From assembly GCA_045110475.1 (NCBI GenBank), contig JBGCGC010000010.1, positions 53,254 through 117,253 on the forward strand: a stretch of 64,000 nucleotides of DNA. Reading direction: 5' to 3'. The stretch is from Granulosicoccus sp045110475 (lineage in GTDB: Bacteria; Pseudomonadota; Gammaproteobacteria; Granulosicoccales; Granulosicoccaceae). Below the pieces are notes generated by a model. The model searched no databases, was not told the origin of the DNA, and saw nothing but the letters and a program-made list of their open reading frames with translations. Position 1 is the first letter of the stretch, and every line of letters starts with the position of its first letter. Position numbers and translations under genes: made by a program. Positions 8,469 to 17,868 of this stretch are shown piece by piece.

Positions 8469-9896
8469 ATGAAAGCACCACTACTGTGCATACTCTTAAT
8501 TATCTACGCTACTTCTGCGGTAGCGCAAACAGATATTCTGTCAGACGTTTTGGGGACAGACACCAGTAGCGGCAGTACTGCCTCTGGCCCTGAAGGCGAT
8601 ATAAAAATCGATGTCGAGAATACTGATCTGGGCGACACAGAAATTAGACAGCGACTGATCAGCATACTGTCCGAGATTGACAGGCTTCAGCAAGTGACAG
8701 TGAGCGTCAGTAATAGCGTTGTACAACTGCAGGGACAAGTTGAAAGCAACGAAGCTAAAACGGAGGCCAACACATTAGCTACGGCTCTGGAGGGCGTGGT
8801 CAAGGTTGATAATCAAGTCGAGGTTACCCGTGATGTGTCAGTCAGGGTGCGTTCAACCTGGCAACGCCTCTTGCAACTGGGTGCTGACTCTCGATCAATT
8901 CTACCTCTTGCACTTCTTGCCACAGGCACTGTCATCCTTTTCTGGTATCTGGCAAAAATCGTAGCCAGACAGACCAGACTATGGTCAAAACTTGCACCCA
9001 ATGCATTCATTGCCACCATCATCGGCAGTGTCGTGAGGCTTATTATTCTGATCACGGGAATTGTTCTAGCACTGTACTTGCTGGATGCTACGTCAATCAT
9101 CACCACCCTGCTTGGCGCTGCCGGCATTGTCGGTTTGGCTCTCGGTTTTGCTGTGCGCGATACGGTAGAAAACTTTGTGGCCAGTATTTTATTAAGCTTA
9201 CGACAACCCTTCCAGATGAACGATTTTGTCCAGATAGATTCGTACTCAGGTTCCGTAGCTCGACTTACCGGGCGAGCTACGATTTTGATCTCAGCCGATG
9301 GAAATCAGATTCGTATACCCAACTCGGTGGTATTCAAATCAACGATCACGAATTTTACCCGTCACACCCAGCGTCGTTTTTCCTTGTCTGTTCCGGTTGA
9401 CGAAAGCGAGAATCTGGTTAAAGCAAGAAAAATAGTACTGGAAGCCATCGGATCCATTCCGGGTGTTCTGCTCACTCCTGGGGCTCAGGTTCACATACAG
9501 TCACTCGGTGAAGCAACAATCGAACTATCAGTATTTGCGTGGATAGATCAGCAAACACACGATTTACTAAAAGTTCAAACAGCCAGTGCAGTCGCCATCA
9601 AGCACGCATTGAAATCAGCGGGTATCGTTATGCCTCAATCTGTACATACACTGAAAGTGATTGACTCACAGCCACTACAGGAGGAGCCTGATTCGCCTTT
9701 AAGTAAGCCTCGTTTTCAAGCAGCGCCCGACGTTGAGCAGCGAAGTACTGAGCAAGCCAATAAAAAAATAGTCGAGCAGACTGATGCTGAGCTGAGTACT
9801 CACATAAAGCCAGAAGATGACAGTGCGGTGAGCTTGCAGCTGGAAGAGGAGCAGACAGGATCCCAGAATTTGCTGACAGAAGGGAGAACAGAATGA
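8469..9896 (+). CDS. MscS-family mechanosensitive channel with N-terminal BON domain
   Basis: A 475-residue protein. Order: signal peptide (to AVAQ, residue 19), a periplasmic BON-like domain at about 50-120 (VSNSVVQLQGQVESNEAK), transmembrane helices at about 143-165, 182-205 and 210-235, the MscS pore region LGAAGIVGLALGFAVRD, the beta domain with DFVQIDSYSGSV and IRIPNSVVF, and a long acidic, Gln/Glu-rich tail from ~400. MscS channels gate on membrane tension and release solutes at osmotic downshock. The BON module suggests contact with the outer membrane or periphery. The tail is low-complexity and probably disordered. A TGAGGA ribosome site precedes the ATG. Confidence 0.92.
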   Translation: MKAPLLCILLIIYATSAVAQTDILSDVLGTDTSSGSTASGPEGDIKIDVENTDLGDTEIRQRLISILSEIDRLQQVTVSVSNSVVQLQGQVESNEAKTEANTLATALEGVVKVDNQVEVTRDVSVRVRSTWQRLLQLGADSRSILPLALLATGTVILFWYLAKIVARQTRLWSKLAPNAFIATIIGSVVRLIILITGIVLALYLLDATSIITTLLGAAGIVGLALGFAVRDTVENFVASILLSLRQPFQMNDFVQIDSYSGSVARLTGRATILISADGNQIRIPNSVVFKSTITNFTRHTQRRFSLSVPVDESENLVKARKIVLEAIGSIPGVLLTPGAQVHIQSLGEATIELSVFAWIDQQTHDLLKVQTASAVAIKHALKSAGIVMPQSVHTLKVIDSQPLQEEPDSPLSKPRFQAAPDVEQRSTEQANKKIVEQTDAELSTHIKPEDDSAVSLQLEEEQTGSQNLLTEGRTE

Positions 9897-9914
9897 AAGC
9901 GGTAGATTTTTGCG

Positions 9915-10157
9915 ATGAGCGTTGATGATATTAGCGTAGATGAGTTGACAGCTCACTACGAACGCAGGTTTTCGTCCCAAAGTGCTGTATTCAGAGACAG
10001 AGACAGAGACGGAGACAGCAGCAGGAAGCTGGGCGTGATGTCTGATGACGTCATCTATATGGCAGAAGCAAAAACGATGGATGCGTTAATTGTGTACATC
10101 CAAAAAAGGTGTTACAAAAATCCCGGAAAAACCCGGCGATGCGAGCAACGTGTTTAA
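9915..10157 (+). CDS. Hypothetical small protein, uncertain
   Basis: An 80-residue frame beginning 18 bases after the MscS gene. It contains a run of Arg-Asp repeats (residues 27-33) encoded by a GAGACA-type repeat near 9995-10020. No family is recognised, no good ribosome site is seen and codon use is not clearly coding. It may be a chance frame in a 390-base gap; nothing else is seen in that gap. Confidence 0.25.
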   Translation: MSVDDISVDELTAHYERRFSSQSAVFRDRDRDGDSSRKLGVMSDDVIYMAEAKTMDALIVYIQKRCYKNPGKTRRCEQRV

Positions 10158-10289
10158 TGAAATGGAATACTTTACGTTTTAGCTTACACTCTTCATCACA
10201 CAGATACGATCATCCAGCCGGTAAACAGTCGCGATAGAGATACCCTGAGTTTAAGCCTTTCACTTATTAACGCTTGACGTACAGAGTTC

Positions 10290-11015
10290 TCAACAGGCAT
10301 CTGTTTTCCGTGTTAGCCATACTCGAAGAAAAAGCAAGGCCACTCCGGAGAGAAACATCAACATAGCTGGCCACAGCACTGACATGAAAATTTCTGTCCG
10401 GGATGCTTCAATATCAAGCAACGAGGGTAGCAGGCCCCCGGCACTGGCGAACAATAAAGGGCGAATCCAGCCAACCAACGCGGTTGCCAGTAGGAACATT
10501 CGCAATGGAATCTTGAACACCACCGACAGCAAACAGGCGACCGCGGAAGGTAACACGGGAAACAGCCTGAGCACTATCCCGAGTGTCAGAGGTACTCTAT
10601 CCAACGTCGTCATCGTGTTGCCAAGCCTGTCACTCCAGCGCGATAACAGCTGAGCAAGAGCGTCTGCACCACATTTACGTCCGAGCCAAACTAACAACAC
10701 CGTTGTAGCCAACTGTATCGTCGAAAATATCAGTGTTGCCGCAGGCGCTCCCAATAAAAATCCGCCCACCAGCATTAAAACTGATCCGCTGGGTATTATC
10801 AGAAGCTGCGATACCAAAACCGCAAGGGAAAACCACAACCAGGAAGCCCATTGGTGGTCTTGTATATTGTTTTCCAGATAAAGAAATTGGGATGCCCATT
10901 CTCTGCCTTGCGAGAATAAGGACAAGGAAACAGACAAGCCAAGAAGCAAAAGCAGTATTAGTACTGGCACCATTCGGGACTTTGACAAGCGCTCAGGCAA
11001 AAACTCGTACGTCAT
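10290..11015 (-). CDS. TVP38/TMEM64 (DedA-related) membrane protein
   Basis: A 241-residue polytopic inner-membrane protein. It shows an N-terminal helix (VPVLILLLLLGLSVSL), the conserved re-entrant region LLIIPSGSVLMLVGGFLLGAP and the later RLFPVLPSAVACLLSVVFKI motif with its typical proline, then a C-terminal helix. This is the VTT/SNARE-associated domain found in TVP38 and DedA proteins, some of which are lipid scramblases or support proton-motive force. The specific role is unknown. It stands alone between two long spacers. Confidence 0.87.
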   Translation of the reverse strand: MTYEFLPERLSKSRMVPVLILLLLLGLSVSLSLFSQGREWASQFLYLENNIQDHQWASWLWFSLAVLVSQLLIIPSGSVLMLVGGFLLGAPAATLIFSTIQLATTVLLVWLGRKCGADALAQLLSRWSDRLGNTMTTLDRVPLTLGIVLRLFPVLPSAVACLLSVVFKIPLRMFLLATALVGWIRPLLFASAGGLLPSLLDIEASRTEIFMSVLWPAMLMFLSGVALLFLRVWLTRKTDAC

Positions 11016-11767
11016 AAAATTTGTGTTTTATCGTCGTGCCGTGCACTTTTAAATGACAACATTAATTCCGTTCTTATCGACAACAAGGCGGATGCCAAAG
11101 ACTGACTTGTGCTGGAAGCCAAAATACAATAGCCAAAGAGACATCGGTAACCAAAAAGGAGATGGGACGATGTTATCGGATCTGAGCTTAAAAGTATGCG
11201 CCATTGGATATCACCGTGCCCTAGGAGCCTGCGCGGCAGAAATCAATCGGCTACGAGCAGCCCACTTTTGGCCAAATCTTGCGCTCATTTTCGTCACTTA
11301 GCCAGCTAAACTCCTCAAATGAGCACAAAATTTGACTACTCTCGCTCGATCGCTTTCTACCGCGCAAACTCCTATTCGGTAGTTATCGGCAGCAACACCA
11401 AAAGACAGGATAATTACTCCGCAAAATCGCGACAAAATCCTATTTTCCGATTCGGCATCAAAAAATACTCCACGAGAGAGCGTCGCTACACCGTACCTCA
11501 CTGTTTTACCCCTGTGTCTCGGCTGACGACTAAAAACTGCCATTCATTTTGCACTGCATCTATCTCGCGCTGACTGTTGGAAGGATGGCGTCCTTAAGAG
11601 CGCAGCGGCCACAAACAGGTTAAATCCGCGATGGATTACCCTGATCTCTACGGATCTGCCATGCCTGGCCTGACGTAAGCATCATAAGTTGACATGCAAT
11701 TGGCACCTACCCGGTTTTCTTTTCTTGCATAAACTGGATTATTCAGAGTCATACATGAACACAGAAC
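11016..11767. other. 750-base intergenic region, no gene supported
   Basis: Between divergent TVP38-like and heme-sensor genes. Several short open frames exist on both strands (for example 11053-11301 and 11319-11573 plus) but none has a ribosome site, recognisable domain or coding-like composition. The only structured element is the REP-like repeat at 11221-11260. Confidence 0.6.
11221..11260 (+). repeat. REP-like intergenic repeat, copy 1
   Basis: Contains CTAGGAGCCTGCGCGGCAG followed by AATCAATCGGCTACGAGCAG. The first half recurs at 27158-27175 and, modified, at 33022-33055; the second half recurs exactly (20 bases) at 57459-57478. Taken together the copies suggest a ~46-base unit with imperfect terminal inverted repeats (TAGGAGCCTGC against GCAGACTCCTA). 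Confidence 0.6.
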
Positions 11768-12994
11768 ATGATTAATCAAAACAATCCATCGGTTGGCAGG
11801 TTTGATAAATCCTTTCTGGTTCACATGATCAAGGACTTCTTTTTCGTCCTTTTAGCCGTTACCGCTTTGGAGTTTTCGTTTAAGGCCGGTCTGGTTTACT
11901 ACAACTATCACTTTGACGGAGCTGAAGAAGCTGAACTCGTTGCCGAAGATCTCTCCGACAATGTCATATCAATCATGCGCAACGCAGGAGGTCCGGTCGC
12001 AGCGCGAACACTGTATCCCATCCTGGACGATAACTGGTCCGACCTTGGATACACAATAGCAATAGAGCCTGCCGAGGTAACGATAAAATCCATAGAAGCC
12101 GGTTTTGGATATTCACCTCGTGGTATCCCCGCAGAAGATTGGCCAGAGGGTCGATTTCAGGAGTACCAAACCGATATTGTTGCTGAGGAGCAATTCTGTA
12201 TCGGCTGCCACACACAAGCCTCTGTCGGTGAAGTTCTGGGTACCGTGACTGTGCGCAATTATCTGTCTCGTGACTTTGCATTATGGATCAAGGATGTACG
12301 ACTTACAGCGAGCCTCGCAGCGGCCAAAATTGTTATCCATTCCATGTTGCTGTTTCTGATACTCCGCGCGCGTATGGAACCATTGCTCGAACTGAGAAAT
12401 GTGGTAAGCAATCTGGCCAGAGCCTACGGACGACTGGACTACCGAGCAGAGATCAAGACTTCGGACGAATTCGGTGTGCTGGCACAGGATCTGAACCTGT
12501 TTCTTGACAGAATCACGAATATCGTTGGGGAACTTGATGCCGTGCTAAACAAAGTGGTCGTTGCGAACGATGACATCATCGCCGTTCAGGGCACGTTACG
12601 AAAAACGGTCGACGGCCTCGTCTCAGGCATCAGGCAGCTTGAGCGTAATGCCATGCTAAGTGCGAAACAGGAACCGCGACTATCTAATGAATGGTTTGAC
12701 GCAGTTCGTGGCTCGATAGAATCTCTGGATGATGCCTTGGTAAAAATCGATCACGCGGCAAGCGCATCAGAACTGCTAGGCACACTTCGTCAGGTTGTCT
12801 CGAACGCTGAGGCACAAACGGAATCGAGCGAAGTGATTTTTACGAAACTGGCGGATCTGGGAGATCAAAGCGAGACCCTGAAGGATTCAACGCTTGAAAT
12901 GATCCGACTGGAAGAACGTTTGAAGTCAATAATTGAAAGTTGTAGCACGCTAGTGCGCAAACTGAAGTCTGCTGAAAACGCTTCTAAAGTGTAG
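11768..12994 (+). CDS. Membrane sensor with periplasmic c-type heme domain and HAMP, no output domain
   Basis: A 408-residue protein: helix one at ~19-43, a periplasmic domain at ~44-177 with a covalent heme motif CIGCH at 144-148, helix two at ~178-200, a HAMP linker at ~200-252 (MEPLLELRNVV...TSDEFGVLAQDLNLF) and then ~150 residues of predicted coiled coil. The periplasmic part resembles the DUF3365/Tll0287-like heme PAS domains of heme-containing chemoreceptors and kinases. No methyl-accepting hairpin, kinase, GGDEF or HD domain follows, so the output is unknown. It could sense gas or redox state and signal through a partner. It is monocistronic. Confidence 0.8.
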   Translation: MINQNNPSVGRFDKSFLVHMIKDFFFVLLAVTALEFSFKAGLVYYNYHFDGAEEAELVAEDLSDNVISIMRNAGGPVAARTLYPILDDNWSDLGYTIAIEPAEVTIKSIEAGFGYSPRGIPAEDWPEGRFQEYQTDIVAEEQFCIGCHTQASVGEVLGTVTVRNYLSRDFALWIKDVRLTASLAAAKIVIHSMLLFLILRARMEPLLELRNVVSNLARAYGRLDYRAEIKTSDEFGVLAQDLNLFLDRITNIVGELDAVLNKVVVANDDIIAVQGTLRKTVDGLVSGIRQLERNAMLSAKQEPRLSNEWFDAVRGSIESLDDALVKIDHAASASELLGTLRQVVSNAEAQTESSEVIFTKLADLGDQSETLKDSTLEMIRLEERLKSIIESCSTLVRKLKSAENASKV

Positions 12995-13116
12995 ATGGGA
13001 GCATCAGTTCATCAGGTGCATTTTCCTTGTACCTGTTGTAAAGCCATCTAACATCAATTGCCAGTCAGACCAGATCGGTTTCAAATGATATTTCAGCTTG
13101 CCGGGAAAATTCCGGC

Positions 13117-14226
13117 TTAAAATTCCAGAGGCGTAAAGCAGAATGTGTCAAAAAAAGACACTATTGCATTCTGTGCACCGATATCAACTTGCACCATACA
13201 AGCGTCAAGATCGGATAATGCTGTGACCTCGACTGATGATCCATCGGGAAGCTCGGTTACCTGACTCGCTGAGTGTACGCTTGAGTCATCATCGGAAGTT
13301 GTGGTGATTGATGTTGTAACGGCAGCCTGACCGCTTAGCATTGAAACGCCATACTCTGCAAACGTAACGACTGCCGCGCCATCTTCAGACACCTCACGAA
13401 ATTCGGGACAAGTTGCTTCGCTTGATGTTGCATCGTACCGTTTGTTATCACTACGAGCATAACTGGATTCACTAACCGTTACACTACCTGAGATACCCGG
13501 TCGCTCCAGACGGGCTGATGGTAATTCGCTGGACTCAACCAGCGATAAATTGTCTCTCTCTAAAGCGCATGTACCCCGATTTCCTGGCATTAATATGTCG
13601 GATCCAGAGTTAGAGCGATTTCTGAAGGCCGATCCTGTAACTGTCAGCACCCCTGCAACACCAGCATCAATAACGAGCTCATCAAAGCTGACGGCGACGT
13701 TCAAAAATCCACCGGCACCCGCTACCCCGGAGTCCTGATTTCTAACCAGCGTACCATCCAGCGTGTATTCACCAAGCCCACATTGGGAAAACACACCGGT
13801 GAAAATACCAGCAGGTCCATTTCTATCGGTGTAGGAAGCTCTGACTGAACCACCTTCTGGGCAATTGAAAGGTGCTTGCACTTCATCCTCTTCAATCTCA
13901 CCGTTCTGAAACGCCTCTATCCCTCCAATGGCCTCATACAATATCTGTCTGACAGACTCATCAGTGTCAAAGTAAAGATCAAGATACGAGCCAGAAACAA
14001 GTTCGCGCGAGAGGTCTCGTGCCACGGGATAACTCATACGAGCCAAATCTGAGCTCCCATCCAGATCGGGTTCGCTGAACTGAATCATGTCACCTTCAGA
14101 ACCACTTGTACCAACAACAAGCATGTCGTTCTGACTCATGGCAGAGCCGCTATCATCGTTGTCGTTTGAATCACTGCAGCCGACACCTAAAAAAACACCG
14201 CAAAGTACCAGATATTTAAGTTGCAT
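13117..14226 (-). CDS. Hypothetical lipoprotein
   Basis: 369 residues with a lipoprotein signal: hydrophobic YLVLCGVFL and lipobox LGVGC with acylated Cys17, followed by a Ser/Asp/Asn-rich linker. The mature part is acidic and beta-rich in appearance, with scattered cysteines and no recognised domain. Asp after the lipid Cys is not at +2 (Ser is), which favours outer-membrane sorting. It is first of four minus-strand envelope genes that are each separated by 350 bases or more, so they are probably separate transcription units. Confidence 0.7.
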   Translation of the reverse strand: MQLKYLVLCGVFLGVGCSDSNDNDDSGSAMSQNDMLVVGTSGSEGDMIQFSEPDLDGSSDLARMSYPVARDLSRELVSGSYLDLYFDTDESVRQILYEAIGGIEAFQNGEIEEDEVQAPFNCPEGGSVRASYTDRNGPAGIFTGVFSQCGLGEYTLDGTLVRNQDSGVAGAGGFLNVAVSFDELVIDAGVAGVLTVTGSAFRNRSNSGSDILMPGNRGTCALERDNLSLVESSELPSARLERPGISGSVTVSESSYARSDNKRYDATSSEATCPEFREVSEDGAAVVTFAEYGVSMLSGQAAVTTSITTTSDDDSSVHSASQVTELPDGSSVEVTALSDLDACMVQVDIGAQNAIVSFFDTFCFTPLEF

Positions 14227-14578
14227 ATGGATAAGCCGTCCCGGATCGTAGCTAACTTGCCGACGGCTGTATTATAGTCTCGTGGAAGCAGTTTATGACT
14301 CAGCGACATCATGGTAATAGTGGCGAGCATCTTCCGAGGAATAACCTCATTGGATTGCCTGAGTATCACAGGCTCCCTGTATCAAACAAAAAGACCTTTT
14401 CTCATACCTTGCCGATATAGCAGGTAGCAATCTGATGCGAAGATTGTTGGATGTTAGATATCTTCAGGCAGGCACACCCATTATGAAACGACTGATCAGA
14501 TGCCACTGGGATATTTCAGCCTGACTATGCTTGGCCTCGCGATACTCGATGTCACCGCTTATACAGATAAAGCGCTAG
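14227..14578. other. Intergenic region, no gene seen
   Basis: A 350-base spacer between the hypothetical lipoprotein and the beta-barrel-like gene. Short frames on both strands lack ribosome sites and similarity; no clear hairpin or repeat stands out. Confidence 0.5.
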
Positions 14579-15418
14579 CTAGAAGCGAGCGGTCAACCCT
14601 ACCAATACAAGATCGGTTTCTGTATCAAACGAGGTCTCGGATTTCTCCAATCCCGCTTGTAACGAAAACTCTTCGTTTAAGAAAAAGCTGGCGGAGATTC
14701 CGAAGCTTTTTGTATCCTCTTCTTCCAGTTCAAAGTAGAGAACTGACCCACCAATTCCAAGCTGGTCCGAAGGATAATATAAAAAGCTCCCAATGAACTG
14801 CAGGCCATCTGCATCATCACCGAAGTTGTTAGACAACTCCAATATTCCAATAGCTGCTTCATAAGAAACGGCAGTATTGACCTCACTGTTTTCTTCTACT
14901 TTCCGCACACCGATGGAAATCGTGTCAAACGTGAAGTCGTCGTCTTCCTCTCGATTGAAGGAGACCACAAACGTTGTTTGCTCGTCCAGATACTTGCCTG
15001 CACCTATTCTGTATTCGTCAGATTCGCTGTCGTCGGAACCGTCCACCGTGCCATAGTCCAGTTCTATAATAGTGTCAGCCTCAGTGACAAAACGAGTCTC
15101 TATACTCGTAGTATCCACGCCTTCGCCAGACTCAAACTCGGGGTCAGTCTCAGCGTAGCTGAAACCAACAAAGGCGGATTTATTCAAAAACGCCCGCTCA
15201 GCCAGTGGCCCTGAATCAGTATCCACCGGTTCGAGATAATAACGCCCCCCGAAAGCAGTTGCGTCAAACTCAAAACTCTCGGTGCCTGCAAAGGAATCAT
15301 CAATGGTAAACTCGATTTGCGAAAGCCCGATACCCAGCTCAAGCTGGTAAGGCTGCGCCAGAAGCACACTGGCATTTAATGAACACACCACCCCAATTGC
15401 AAAACTTATCCTTCTCAT
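14579..15418 (-). CDS. Putative outer-membrane beta-barrel protein
   Basis: 279 residues from the ATG at 15418, which has a GGAGCGG ribosome site; a longer frame to 15559 adds a non-signal-like stretch. Signal peptide over 1-22 (ends LLAQP). The mature sequence alternates hydrophobic and polar residues in strand-sized pieces and ends in LVLVGLTARF, the terminal Phe pattern recognised by the BAM complex. It is strongly acidic (many Asp/Glu in loops), as is common in marine bacteria. A porin-like or small barrel of unknown cargo; no subfamily is recognised. Confidence 0.68.
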   Translation of the reverse strand: MRRISFAIGVVCSLNASVLLAQPYQLELGIGLSQIEFTIDDSFAGTESFEFDATAFGGRYYLEPVDTDSGPLAERAFLNKSAFVGFSYAETDPEFESGEGVDTTSIETRFVTEADTIIELDYGTVDGSDDSESDEYRIGAGKYLDEQTTFVVSFNREEDDDFTFDTISIGVRKVEENSEVNTAVSYEAAIGILELSNNFGDDADGLQFIGSFLYYPSDQLGIGGSVLYFELEEEDTKSFGISASFFLNEEFSLQAGLEKSETSFDTETDLVLVGLTARF

Positions 15419-15833
15419 AAAAGACCGCTCCGTGTTAACGCGCACTACTATAGCAGTGTGGGGGGTGAAGCAGTAAAAATGCGATTTATGGACCCTGTTG
15501 TACGACGGCTTTTTATCCGCACCTTTCACCAATACGGCGAGAGCATCCAATCGAGGCAAGGCAATACAGACACAAAAGCGTATCGCTCATTCAACGACAT
15601 CAAGTTAAAGCCCTTCTCAGGGATTGATGGAGCTCCCCGCGTCGAATTCGCGCGTTTCGTCAATGGCTGTGACTGATGGCTGATGCTTGTCTTAGCAGCA
15701 AACCCAACCGCAAAGAAGGCTCACCACGTATTAGAAATCCCGAGCTTCAAGGGCACAGGCCGCACTCGCACCTGGCTCTGACGACGTTGGAGCCGGGATG
15801 CCTTGCCTGCTACGGAAACAGGCCTTGGTGTCA
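15419..15833. other. Intergenic region, no gene seen
   Basis: A 415-base spacer upstream of the barrel-protein gene. A 72-codon plus-strand frame at 15458-15676 has no ribosome site or similarity and is not supported. Confidence 0.5.
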
Positions 15834-16310
15834 CTAGCAAGTCAGCGATATGCTTCGGGGCTCATCGCCACAGAACGAGCAACAATTCTCACAAGACTCT
15901 GAGCCATCAATCCTCACACCCCAAAAGAATCCATTGCCATCATCGGCCTCTACACCGTAGCAAATGAGCTGATCAACGTCGCATCTCAGATTGAACAACC
16001 CCGACCCACTGAACGGCAATACTTCGTCAGTCTCGGCTGGCCAGAAAAAACCGGTAGGGCTTCCATCCGCGAACTCGTGAAATTTCGCGTTCATGTCAGC
16101 ATTATCATCACATTCGTCGAGGAATTCCCACGATGACACACCTGCGTCTGTCGTCGTTACTGGTGGATCTTCGCCTTCCATTGGCAGAGCAGTCATCTCT
16201 TGGGGCGGCACAACTATTGAGACTTCCGGATTATCATCACCATCACCACAACCCGAAAGTGAGGCCAGGATAACAACGACAGCCCCAACTGACATTTTAC
16301 GTAGTTCCAT
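15834..16310 (-). CDS. Hypothetical cysteine-rich lipoprotein
   Basis: 158 residues from the ATG at 16310, chosen because AAGGAAAAGG lies five bases upstream; a longer frame to 16367 exists. Signal core VGAVVVILAS and lipobox LSGC near residue 20. The mature part starts with a Pro/Glu-rich linker and carries a dense C-terminal cysteine cluster (SCENCCSFCGDEP), suggesting disulfides or metal binding. The linker contains EMTALP, similar to TMTELP in the neighbour at 16.9-17.5 kb. No known family. Confidence 0.65.
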   Translation of the reverse strand: MELRKMSVGAVVVILASLSGCGDGDDNPEVSIVVPPQEMTALPMEGEDPPVTTTDAGVSSWEFLDECDDNADMNAKFHEFADGSPTGFFWPAETDEVLPFSGSGLFNLRCDVDQLICYGVEADDGNGFFWGVRIDGSESCENCCSFCGDEPRSISLTC

Positions 16311-16940
16311 CCTTTTCCTTTCCATTGACATGATGGCCAGTAACGCAGACCTCATCGTTTCATGCATCTTCCGCTGTTTACCGTCTGAAGGCCAATCGAT
16401 AGCAACTTAAGCCAACACGGTTATCTTGCTGAATTTTCACGTATTTGAACTTCTCGTGTCAATAGTAATTTTCACCAAGCGCTCTGATACCCACTCTCAA
16501 TTCAACACGTGTCGTTTCAAGTCAGCCTTCTCTCAAACATCGCACTATGGCGCAAGGCCGGATTCGTCACGCGACCTGAACACGAACTGCCAGGATGATT
16601 CAATCAGCTAATCAGATACCGATCAATGGCCATGCATAGTGTGAATTGGTTAACATCCATCACACGATATCCCAAGAAGTGTCTGATCGTGTCAAGCGAG
16701 AACTCTACGTATTTTCTGAGTAAATGTAGACCAATCAAAATGACCAGATCAAGCATTGTCGTTTAATCAAAAGAGGCTTCCCTGAACCCACTTCTGATAG
16801 TAAATCACATTATCACCTGAACACTGCACAGTAGTGATGCGCGGCTGAGCCAGATCTACTCAGAACCTGAGGATTAGCGATCTTCTGAGAAGTCAGATCT
16901 ATCGTTTTGTACTGAAAAATTTTGTACTGAAAAAATTTAC
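16311..16940. other. 630-base AT-rich intergenic region
   Basis: No supported gene on either strand; the short frame at 16426-16611 lacks a ribosome site. Visibly AT-rich. It ends with a perfect 15-base tandem duplication at 16905-16934 just downstream of the next minus-strand lipoprotein gene. Confidence 0.55.
16905..16934. repeat. 15-base perfect tandem duplication
   Basis: TTTTGTACTGAAAAA occurs twice with no spacer, immediately 3' of the lipoprotein gene that ends at 16941. It looks like a slippage or duplication product. Confidence 0.85.
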
Positions 16941-17513
16941 TTACTGCCGAACAAAGGTATGGAATGCCTCTGGACCCGACAAAAACTCCATCGTGTTCTG
17001 GTCAGGAAAAGCAATATCGAAGATGAAGAATACCTGCGGCTCAAGCGAATCGCTCGGAGCAATTTCGCCGAAGCAGTCTGTGCCAAAGTTTTCACTGGAA
17101 TAGGCCTCAAACATTACAAGATCGCCACCCTCTATATCCAAATCATAAGTACCGGTTGCGAAGCGGTCTGATCCCGTCGTGGAGAAAACGCCTGCTCCAT
17201 CAATCTGATAGTTGGTGACACATTGGGTAGCTGGATTGGTATCTGACCACGATCCCTGAATAAGTGCTCTGGCCCCATCGAGATCTGGAACACCGTTGGA
17301 AGCCGCAAGTTCTGCATCGCTAGGATATCGCTGTGTTGGCAGTTCGGTCATAGTATCTGGTATCAACACTATGCCCTCACTGCCCTCACTGCCTGCAGCT
17401 TGAGCATTACCACTGCTTTGTTCAGTATCGTTGCTGCTGGAACAGCCTGTGATTAATGCAAGAGTGGCAATAGCCAGGCTGAATTTAATCATATTCATCA
17501 CGACTCGCTTCAT
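16941..17513 (-). CDS. Hypothetical lipoprotein
   Basis: 190 residues from the ATG at 17513 (MKRVVMNMIK supplies the basic n-region); ATGs at 17498 and 17492 are alternatives and a longer frame to 17675 is not signal-like. Lipobox LITGC with Cys near residue 25, then a Ser/Gly/Gln linker. The mature domain has GSWSDTNPATQC and GTYDLDIEGGDLVMFEAY, reminiscent of small lipocalin-like or META-type barrels, but this is not a firm match. A single short linker motif is shared with the neighbouring cysteine-rich lipoprotein. Confidence 0.65.
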   Translation of the reverse strand: MKRVVMNMIKFSLAIATLALITGCSSSNDTEQSSGNAQAAGSEGSEGIVLIPDTMTELPTQRYPSDAELAASNGVPDLDGARALIQGSWSDTNPATQCVTNYQIDGAGVFSTTGSDRFATGTYDLDIEGGDLVMFEAYSSENFGTDCFGEIAPSDSLEPQVFFIFDIAFPDQNTMEFLSGPEAFHTFVRQ

Positions 17514-17868
17514 GTAGTTACATTGATACACACAAAAAATAGTACGAAATTTCACAGCACTCGTCAGAGGTAACTGTTCATTCGGAAGCAGCAGCATTGA
17601 GGTTAGGCTGAAAAGCTGACACTGCGACCGTCGGGGACCAGGATGAATATTATCTACTTGTATGGGCAATGACAAGCTGACCTTATCTATGAATCGATTA
17701 TCCCTGAATCATAGAGGGCATGCCTGTAATAGCTAATTTAATTGCATTAAATACGATAGCCTGTCACCTTCAATGTCGTAGGTGATGATTTGAAGCATTG
17801 CGAATAGCTAACGGCTTTGTACAATTCAGACTGTCAGTTCAATATGCTGCGTTTGCCTGGAATCCGTT
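17514..17868. other. Divergent intergenic region
   Basis: A 355-base spacer between a minus-strand lipoprotein gene and a plus-strand oxygenase gene. It must carry both promoters; no clear operator or hairpin is evident. Confidence 0.45.

Noticed and set aside
11053..11573. Two plus-strand frames of 82 and 84 codons
   Set aside because: No ribosome sites, one crosses the REP-like repeat, and the composition is not coding-like.
13101..13118. GCCGG/CCGGC hairpin as terminator of the lipoprotein gene
   Set aside because: Only five-base arms, touches the stop codon, no T-run.
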